In this document: positions 56,121 through 64,000 of the stretch, in pieces
Position numbering within the stretch: the stretch's first letter is position 1
How the letters are laid out: the number at the start of each line of letters is the position of its first letter
Assembly: GCF_030445035.2 (NCBI RefSeq)
Contig: NC_080690.1
Coordinates: 31,956,796 to 32,020,795, forward strand
Length of the DNA stretch: 64,000 nucleotides
Source of the DNA: Dasypus novemcinctus
Lineage: Eukaryota > Chordata > Mammalia > Cingulata > Dasypodidae
Direction: 5' to 3'
The notes under the pieces: generated by a model
What the model saw: the letters and a program-made list of their open reading frames with translations, nothing else
What the model was told of the DNA's origin: nothing
Database searches by the model: none
Made by a program: the position numbers and the translations under genes

Positions 56121-57710
56121 GAGGACATTTATAACATTGGCAGGATTGTGTGCAAAGAGTTCCAGCCCACCCCCCTCTATACAAGGGCATTTCTAGACAG
56201 ATAGATACCCTTTCACTTAGAAGCAAAACACTTCAGAGAATTATACAAACCAAAAGCAACATTGAATACATGTGAATCACACATTATAAATAAATACAGT
56301 TCAATGTTGAAATCAAATAACATATGTGTATTTTTACACATTTAGAATAGTTCCCCATATTTTTAAAAATTGGATCATAACTTCATCAGAATTTTTATGC
56401 TCCAATTTTAGTTTCCAAGTGCCACCAGTCCATTTTACAATTGAAAGCATAATTGAATAAAAGGTCAAGAAAAACAAATGGAAAAGGAGTAACTTTGTAC
56501 TTATTGCTTTATGAAAATATTTAGCTAAATAGCAAATTTGTAATGCTATTCTACATGGCATTTCCTGAGTCAGTGTTGGAAGATGTGGAGGAGAGGAGGT
56601 AATAGGTAGAAAAAGTCAAAATATAAGTTTACACTGGCAGGAAAGGGTCACTGTCAATTTTAATACATTCTATACTGGTCATTTTATAGTAATGAAGAGG
56701 GAAACAAGAAAGTGGAATATGTTGAGATTATGATCAAAGTGGTGTGGACTCACTTGTACTACTTATTTCATTGTATTGGGCTTAGATTAAGAAATTTACA
56801 TAGTTTACATATTTTAAACCCTCACTAATAAATTTTAGCTATTATTTAGGGACTAGCTAATAATTCACTAGAGGCTTCATATTTGAGATTTGAAATTACA
56901 GTAGTGACTTTAAATAATGACATCTATTATTAATGAGAAGGGATTTTGTATCATAAGAGAGCAAATCATTGCAGAATTTCTTTAACAAAGTAAGTATGGC
57001 TTGCAATATAAATCTATTCATCCTTGCCTGGAACTCAAGGTCTCTATGATCTGTCTCCTAGATGTAGAATATGAGGATTTTTTCTGTGTCATTCATTTGG
57101 CATGGTGACCATTCATATTATTTATGATTTAATGTTTTAGCAGTCTGTCTGCATTTAATCACTTTTCCAATCTACTGCCTGCATGGCTGGCTGCCAAAAT
57201 ATCATTGCCTTTAAGTCCTGCTCCAGCCAATCTAGTGGCTTAGGCCCATCCAAGTACTACCACATCCAGCCCAGTCCAGCTCTCCTAAAAGGAAGCTTGA
57301 AGGTGGTTTAGCAAAAGTATGCTTTATTTCTTTGTATTCACCACAAAACTGAAAGAAATTTTTTACAAATTTTAAGCATCCATTCACACTTGACGGTGGA
57401 TGCTTTAATTAATGTTTTGAGTTGTGCTAAGAAGAGAAAGAAAGGTTCATAACTTTCCACTTGCAAATCAGATAAACATGAGTTCTGGAGTTTAAAAAAA
57501 TTAAATAAAAGGAAGAGTTGGGCATCAAAGGCACTTATTCCCAGGGTATCCTGGCAAATTATCACTATCGTAAATATTTCCTGGCTTGGGGGAAGCCCCT
57601 CCTTTTATGAGTCTAAAATGCAGGGTTATCCAATATACTGCCAATAAATTATCATTCTTTCATCTGTTAACCAGAGTTGTTTCCTGGCATCTGCAACCCA
57701 GAACTCCAAG
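56121..57710. other. Unique AT-rich sequence
   Basis: A faint L2-like piece near 57025-57060 ('gcctggaactcaaggtctct'). Nothing else recognised. Confidence 0.4.
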
Positions 57711-57714
57711 TAGC

Positions 57715-57870
57715 ACACATGTCTTTGATATTCTATTTCCCCATCTCTAAAATTGGGGATATTATGACCTGTACTGCCTATCTCACTGGATTGAGAGGAC
57801 CAAATGATAAATAGAAGTAAAATTACTGTAACTAAATTGGCATGTAGTAGGTCTTCAACAATAATTTGTT
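57715..57870 (+). repeat. MIR SINE fragment
   Basis: 'tatttccccatctctaaaat', 'tatctcactggattgagagg' and 'gcatgtagtaggtcttcaac' are the MIR centre and 3' part. Confidence 0.7.
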
Positions 57871-58189
57871 CTCTAAAAGCACTAAAGAGAAGTCCATTTC
57901 AAAAAATCTCCTAGTTTTTATGAAAATGGAAATGATTTGTTCTTAAAATGTTATCATAATGTAAAATGTCATAAATGTAAAAATGACTAACATTTTAATC
58001 ACTCAAAAACATTTTCTTCTTTCCTCTTAGCAGGAAAAAAAGAATGATCCAATTTCAAACTTTATGATAATTATCAGCTATCCAAAATTATAAAGTGTGT
58101 AAGAACTATTGATTTGAGTATACTTTGCAAGCACAATCAAGGATATATCAAAAAGAAAAGTAATTGTAATTTTAAAATATCACCAGGCT
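57871..58189. other. Unique sequence
   Basis: Nothing assigned. Confidence 0.4.
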
Positions 58190-58330
58190 TTCCTGAGTTG
58201 TGTTCTTATTAGTGTAAGATCTTTTTAACTTACTTAAATTCTTTGAACCTCAATTCCTTCATTTGTAAAATAAGGATAATTACATCTATCTAGCAATACA
58301 ATTGGGATTGAAATACACAATATCTATGGA
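58190..58330 (+). repeat. MIR SINE fragment
   Basis: 'tttgaacctcaattccttca', 'tttgtaaaataaggataatt' and 'ttgggattgaaatacac' are the MIR core. Confidence 0.65.
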
Positions 58331-60215
58331 CATGGTTTAACTCATATTATACAGAGACTACCATCATCATCAACTGGATATTTATTGGCATACATCTGCT
58401 CAATGAACCACATATAAACACATTAATTTCATTTCACCACTTTAAATATACCAAGCTGAAGAAAAATGCAAATATACTTAAATGGTTATTAATTTTTCTC
58501 CTGGCAAAATTCCCAGCAGCAAGAGATGTTTCCAGAATCATACAGGCCCCTTGTTTAAGATCAACAGGACAGTATTGCTAGCATTCCAACAGAAACCAGA
58601 AATTAAACCAACAGAGCCATGCTAAATTCAAGTTCCTTTAGGACTTGGGCAGTCATGCCTATGGAGACCACCTAGGGGAAGGACACATTGAGCCAAGTTC
58701 TCATTCTTACTAGCCACACTCTATGTGAAAGGTTTTACCATAGCCAACACCCATTTCCATTATCCTGTGGACTTCTTGCCTAGAATAAGTCTGATTTGCT
58801 TTGACAATTCGATCTCAAATATTATCCCAAATCAAGATTCTACATTTGCCACACTGCGTCAACAAAAATTTTTAAATAATGACCTAACAATAAATAAATG
58901 ATTAGAGAAAGATAAATGGAGTGAAGGAGGGAGAAAGGGAGGGGAAGATGGAAGGAGGGAGGGAGGGAAAAAGGGAAAGAGGGAGGAAAAGAGGGAGGGA
59001 AGTGGGTAGATAGGTATAGACCATGCCTGATGGAGTCTTAGCTATTTGATTCTATGCTAAGGGAGTTGTGGAAAATTCCATTCTTTAGCTTGCTCTAAAT
59101 CAATAATTTCTTAAAGACATGGCCTCTACGAAAATGCACTTTCAATCAATAAAGCTTAAACAGAACAGTCCTTGAAGGCAGCTCATTAAACTTAACAGAT
59201 TTAAGGTGAGACAACTGCCCTAAAGTGGAAAATGACAACTAAATAATAAGGCAAAAGTATGAAAAAAAATAGATATTTTTCATTAGTCTTTATAAAAGGT
59301 GTCATAGATAAATTTTAAAATAAAATTATTAAAATTACTTTCTTATAAGTTGTTCTTAAGCGCTTAGGTTAAAGGAACTCTACATCAAGATCATCACTTT
59401 AAAAGAGTGTGTTAGTCCAAGATTAAATATTCAAGGCTATTTCTAGAGGAAGCATCTATATGAAAGGAAATGGGGAAAGAGCAGAAAAGGCTGGGAAAAC
59501 TATTAGACCACGAAGCAAGTCTGACCCCAAATGGAGAGAGGAAGATGTTGGGTAGAAGCATCCTATACTGCCATGGAGTCTTAGGGAAGTTTCAGCAAGG
59601 CCACTGGGGAGTACTCAAACCAAAACTGGCCATCAGAAGAGTCCTGCTTCTCCTGAAATAGGCCTGTCTTAGTAGCCTGTCACATCAGTCATTGGCTAGG
59701 AGCAGCTGGTGGGAAACATATTCTGGGCACAAAAGTTGGAATGGATTGCATTTCAGCGCACAGCAGCTGATGCCCATGGTCAATTACACTTGAAAATCTG
59801 CAAGGCACTGTCTCATAGCTGCCACAAGAATAAAACACATGTTCAAATTAAAAAAAAAAAAAAACTTCCTTTTTTATTTATTTTATTGATCATATAACCA
59901 ATGTGCAAAACTGTTCCCTAGTGTATAATAAATACACCAGAGGAAAAATATCTGCATTTGCTCCATATTCCTGGCTACTCTATCCCATGATACCTGCTCA
60001 TTCAAACAGTGGTTTCATGGTTAAGGGAAACATCCTCTCCTTACTTCTTTCCCTGTGCCTTCACAAGGATGAGAGGCTCCTAAAATATTTCATCAATGTC
60101 CAGGACACAAATTGGTCTGTGTTTCCTAATGGGCAAGATCACTGTTGCGTTACACAGTAACTCACATGAATGTGACTTGCTCTCATCCTTCACTTCTTTC
60201 CTCAGTGTGGTTGGG
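58331..60215. other. Mostly unique sequence
   Basis: Includes a purine tract (58922-59006) and an A run at about 59850-59864. The 59460-59845 part looks like an old insertion with that A run as tail, but I recognise no parent gene. Confidence 0.4.
58922..59006. repeat. (GGGA/GAAG)n purine repeat
   Basis: About 85 bases of purine-only tetramer-like tract. Such polypurine runs can form triplex DNA. Confidence 0.85.
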
Positions 60216-60219
60216 GAGG

Positions 60220-60597
60220 TGTCTTAGTTTGCCAGTTAAGCTATAACATGTACCATAGACTTGTTGGTTTAAACAGGAGGAATTTATCTATAGTTTTAGA
60301 GACTATAAAGCTAAAATCGAGGTGTCGGCGGGATCATGCTTCCTCTGACGTCGGTGGAGTTCTGGTGGTGGCTTACCCGCAATCCATTACTCAATCTCTA
60401 CCTCCCTCACATGGCCCTCGCTCCTTCTGTCCCCTACTCCTGTGTCCAGATTTCCTCTGCTTATACAGACTCCAGTTATATTGGATAAGGCTCACCCTTA
60501 TTCAGTTTGGCCTCATCTTAACAAACAAAATCTTCAAAGATCCTATCTATGAACAGATTCACACGCACAGGATGAGGACATGATTCAATCCGTAACA
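60220..60597 (-). mobile_element. MLT1/MaLR-like LTR, reverse orientation
   Basis: '+' strand 'tgtcttagtttgccagttaa', 'aggaatttatctatagtttt', 'aaaatcgaggtgtcggcggg', 'cttatacagactccagttat' and 'gcctcatcttaacaaac', ending 'cgtaaca', give the complement of a MaLR LTR. It has a clear start and end, and more CpGs than the old MLT1 at 44885. Confidence 0.8.
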
Positions 60598-61640
60598 GTA
60601 GGTAACTTGACCAAGGGTCCGCAAGGCATAAAGGTGTTTCAGTTCCCTGATCAATACTTTATTCGCCTATATTTTTGCAGCATCCCGTAGGATGATTAGG
60701 CCCTGCGGTCTGAATTTGAGGCTGAGAGAAGGTAGCAGTCTCACTGAAGCCTAAAACCTATGCTCCAAACCTGCTTTATCAGAATGCTGCCCTGAGGAGC
60801 CCTGTGCCCTGACCCAACTAATAATGCAGAGGTTCTTTGGTTCCACTCCATATTACTCAGTATGTTCTCTTCTGCAAGAATCCCACAAAGGGATTCCTGG
60901 GTCTCAGGACATCATTCCATTTTAGTATTAACCAAACAATAGCCTAGTATAGCCCAAAAGCTTCAAATATAAATAATATACAAATACAGAATGGAAATTA
61001 TTGACTCAACATAAATACCCCAATCTATATTAAAGACCTAAAAGTTATTAAATACCCATGGCCATCTGATACCCAGGTCAGTTTAATCACATGTGTTACT
61101 ACAACGTGGGAATCCCTGGCATATCGATGAATAAGTTATTTGAGAATTAATTATATAATTCATTTTTTATGTCTTCTTTTTTTAGAAGTTGTGGGTGAAA
61201 ATACCTATCTCTAATCAGGAGAACTTTCAAAACCAATCAGAGTGAAAGGTTGATATTTAAATATGTTTATCTTCTGAGGCAGGTGTTCTCATTGATATAC
61301 CATACCCTGATTCATAAATGTAAGGTCAATTTAAAATTGCAGGTCTTGAGGAAAGGAAGAAATTTAGAGTGGCAATGCACGTGATAAACAGAAATACAAT
61401 TTCACATGTTAAAGCCTAGCATTACTCTGGGCCTTTCTCCACAGGATACCTCCAATTCCAGTTGTGTCAGGGGCTTGTGAATTTTCATAAGTGAATAGAT
61501 ATATAAATTATGTACACTATATATATTTACATGTGTGTATATACACACACACGTCTTTGACAACAGCTAAGTTACCTTTCATGATTGAGGCTGCAAATGC
61601 CTTCCAATATCCATGGTTCTTGTAACACTACAAGCACAGT
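60598..61640. other. Unassigned sequence
   Basis: No gene or repeat recognised. A short (CA)n/(TA)n stretch lies at 61510-61552. Confidence 0.4.
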
Positions 61641-61645
61641 CCTCA

Positions 61646-61677
61646 GAACCTTACACCTAGGTGAAGGTGTAAGGTTC
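61646..61677. repeat. Perfect 12-bp stem-loop
   Basis: Arms 'gaaccttacacc' (61646-61657) and 'ggtgtaaggttc' (61666-61677) around an eight-base loop. Confidence 0.9.
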
Positions 61678-61779
61678 ACCTTTGGAACTAGCCCAAAGGC
61701 TGAGTTCCAGCCCATGGAATACAGGTCTAAGTGGTAAATGCCACTTCCAGGCCTGGAGCCCTGAAACCAGTATTTCGCC

Positions 61780-61900
61780 ACACACTGGGTTGAATTGTAT
61801 CCTTCAAAAGAATATTTTCCAGTCCTAATTCCCAGTACCTTTCAAATACTGAATAGCTCTGAAATCTGAATCTTTTATTACAAGACATTAGGTATGTTCC
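61780..61900 (+). mobile_element. MLT1 LTR 5'-end fragment
   Basis: 'gggttgaattgtatccttca', 'aaagaatattttccagtcct' and 'aattcccagtacctttcaaa' are the start of an MLT1-class LTR. Confidence 0.55.
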
Positions 61901-62285
61901 TTTTGCCCACATAAAGCAAATTTAAATCCCCACCCAGATGGCGGTCATTTGGTCCGGGAGGAGAGCGATCATGTTTTGTCACTCCTGAATTTTCTGTTCC
62001 ATTAACCAAATGTGGTTAAGATTACAGAGAAACAAAGACAGAGAACCACCCTGGCAAAGAGAACTGTGAATGACTTTACAAAAACATTTAGACTTGACCT
62101 TGTAGAAAAAGTAAGAGTTTGACAGATGAGGAGGGAGCATGTGACAGAGGAGGAAACTTTCTGAGCAAAGTTTATAAAAGGGCTTGAAAAGTTCAAGATC
62201 AGTAAGAAACTGAAATAAGACATGTAGTAGGGGATGATAAGAAAAGAAGTTGGAAAGAAAAGGTCAATTTCCTCATTGTAGCAAC
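61901..62285. other. Unique sequence
   Basis: Nothing assigned. Confidence 0.4.
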
Positions 62286-62289
62286 AGCA

Positions 62290-62430
62290 TCCGCATAACC
62301 CAGGAACCGTTAGAAATTTTTAAATCCCAGCCCCCACCCCAGACCTACTGAGTCAGAATCTGCACTTTAAAAATATCCCCATGTGATTAGTATGCAAATT
62401 AAAGTTTGAGGAGCACAGAAGTAATCGACA
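62290..62430. mobile_element. hAT-Charlie MITE fragment
   Basis: 'cccacccc' before 'agacctactgagtcagaatc', then 'tgcactttaaaaatatcccc' and 'gtatgcaaattaaagtttga' follow MER20/MER5-like order. Confidence 0.6.
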
Positions 62431-63048
62431 ATCTATATAGAGATTTGGCAAAAGCTTTGGCACCCAGGAGATTAAGATGGAAAGAGAAATTTGATATTAC
62501 AAACACAAGTATATGTTCTACTATTTTCAGTGCTTACAGTCTGTAAAAGTTTTAGCTTAGCTTTTTTTTTAAGCTCTTTCTTTGTCTAAAACTTTGAGCT
62601 TTATCCCTTAGGAAATGGGGAGTCTTTGAGCCAGAGAGTGACATGGCTAAATCTGAATTTTGAACCCTCCCTCAATATATATATGGAATGTCAGAGTGGA
62701 AAGAATGATGCACCCAGACTGCTACTAACTTTGGATAGTTTTGTTTGATCCACAATTGCTTGGAAATACAACATGATGTATAAATGTTCCTTCGCTTGCT
62801 GTTGTAAATAACTTATTCCTTCTTTAAGCAATCTAAACCCTCTTCTCTTGTGTAGTGAATGCAGTCCCCTTTCCTCTGACCTTACAGATCTCTTTGTCCT
62901 TCTAACTCTAACCAGAGTTACAGTGCAGATCCTCATTTCAAATTCAAATAGGTGCTTGTTTCAGGTGCAAAGAAGTCACTGAACCCCTTGGTCTCTGTGT
63001 GTGCTCGTGTGAGTCTTTTGTGAACCCCAGAAAATCCTGTTTTTAAAG
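62431..63048. other. Unassigned sequence
   Basis: No gene or repeat recognised. Confidence 0.4.
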
Positions 63049-63725
63049 TGAAGTCTTTCCTGTGCCTGTAAACCCTTTGTATATGGGGCCTTTTGATTAG
63101 ATTGTGGGAACCAGGTGGGTCTTAATTCTTTTTACTGGAATCCTATATAAAAGGAGAAGAGGAGAGAAAGGGAGCTGCCATGTTACCTTCTGTGATAGAG
63201 GACTGCGGGATCACCTGCCACCAAAGACAGAGAAACCCCAAAAGGCTGAGAGAGGCCAGAGGCTGGAATCAGTGGAGCAGCCTGAAGCTGAAGCAATCAG
63301 GCCTGGGAGAGAGGAGCTGTATGCTGAGCTCGGGGAGAAAGTGAGCCTGGAGGGGAAGGCAGAGACCTGCAGTCATTGTGCCTAGCCACATGGCAGGAGT
63401 CCAGGATCCCCAGCAGCCAAATTTTAGAGCAGTGGTTCTTAACCTTGTGTTCCACGGACCCCCTTGCCAGTGAGGTCAAAACCACAGTCCCCTTACTAAG
63501 CCCATACTATACTGTGTATTATTTAATTCATATATCATGTCTGCACCAGCACATCCCATCCCCACTAGAATAATTATTTTTTATTTTAATTCAAACTCAT
63601 GGACCCCTTGTTAAGAAACCCTACTTCAGAGAGACAGCATCTCTGATGACACCTTGATTTGGACATTTTCACAGTCTCAGAACTCTAAACTTTTAACCTA
63701 ATAAATTCCCATTATAAAAGCCAAC
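63049..63725 (+). mobile_element. Xenarthran MaLR-like LTR, split by a MITE
   Basis: 'ggccttttgattagattgtg', 'aggtgggtcttaattctttt', a strong TATA box 'tatataaaagg' at 63144-63154, 'agcatctctgatgacacctt', 'gatttggacattttcacagt' and AATAAA at 63700-63705 follow the layout of a MaLR-like LTR abundant in xenarthrans. The hAT MITE at 63430-63622 interrupts it, and a DAS-SINE ends it. The 93-residue ORF is an LTR frame. Confidence 0.75.
63430..63622. mobile_element. hAT-type MITE inside the LTR
   Basis: It begins 'cagtggttcttaacctt' and ends 'ttgttaagaaaccctac', which are imperfect inverted ends of a hAT MITE. 'cacggaccccc' and 'catggaccccttg' sit near the two ends. The host LTR continues on either side. 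Confidence 0.65.
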
Positions 63726-63726
63726 C

Positions 63727-64000
63727 TTGGGAGCAGATGTAATTCAAGTGGTTGAGCACCTGTTTCCCACGTACAAGGTTCCAGGTTATTTTCCTGGTAC
63801 CTTCTAAAAGCAAAACAGGGGAAACAGTTGTGGCTCAACTGATAGAGCATCTGCCTACCATATAGGAGGTCCAGGGTTCGGTACCCAGAGCCTCCTGACC
63901 CATGTGGTGAGCTGGCCCACGCACAGTGCTGCCGTGTACAAGGAGTGTCATGCCATGCAGGGGTGTCCACCGCATAGGGGTTCCCCGTGCACAAGGAGTG
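63727..64000 (+). mobile_element. DAS-SINE, composite, cut by the window end
   Basis: A first tRNA-like monomer ('gggagcagatgtaattcaag') ends in a short A-rich linker near 63818. A second begins 'ggggaaacagttgtggctca' with B box 'ccagggttcggtacc'. It continues into the same second-domain variant as 39416-39817 ('ggagtgtcatgccatgcagg', 'gggtgtccaccgcatagg'). Confidence 0.9.

Overview
This window is repeat-rich mammalian nuclear DNA with no intact protein-coding gene that I can support. The best indication of species is a set of tRNA-Ala-derived SINEs with a shared core (a 'gatgtggctcaa' A-box region and a 'ggtcc.gggttc' B-box region). Several are fused to a second domain containing 'gagagctg' and 'gatgcaacaaaa'. 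This matches the DAS-SINE family described from armadillos. The L1 3' ends and MaLR-like LTRs also look xenarthran, so I read the window as armadillo (Dasypus or a close relative) intergenic or deep intronic sequence.

Layout. 1-2.5 kb: an L1 3' end, a dimeric DAS-SINE and a HAL1-type element. 2.5-9.7 kb: AT-rich DNA with old L1, L2, MIR and LTR fragments and a (CA)n tract. 9.9-10.4 kb: a young-looking L1 3' UTR with target-site duplication (TSD). 10.9-14.3 kb: a possible LTR, a GGTA/GATA microsatellite and a 1-kb fold-back. 14.3-25.3 kb: MIR and L2 fossils, a second L1 3' end, three DAS-SINEs, an old L1 3' end and a 100-bp L1 stub. 25.3-36.7 kb: mostly unique DNA with MIR and L2 fragments and two more SINEs. 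36.7-42.1 kb: an L1 that holds a processed LIMA1 (EPLIN) pseudogene, which itself holds a DAS-SINE. 42-49 kb: unique DNA, an MLT1 LTR, a 5' L1/HAL1 piece with ORF1, and a GC-rich stretch. 49-54.5 kb: an L1 3' end split by a solo LTR, a second copy of that LTR, another probable LTR and hAT MITEs. 54.5-62 kb: AT-rich, repeat-poor DNA. 62-64 kb: an LTR split by a hAT MITE, then a DAS-SINE cut by the window end.

No operon, CRISPR array, rRNA or functional tRNA was seen, and nothing reads as a new protein-based system. The notable content is retrotransposition history: three-layer nesting, a spliced LIMA1 leader in the retrocopy, a long inverted repeat, minimal retro-insertions made of little more than a tail and a TSD, and repeat-free blocks that may be conserved non-coding elements. 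Family names come from pattern recognition without database searches. Boundaries are approximate unless a TSD is given.
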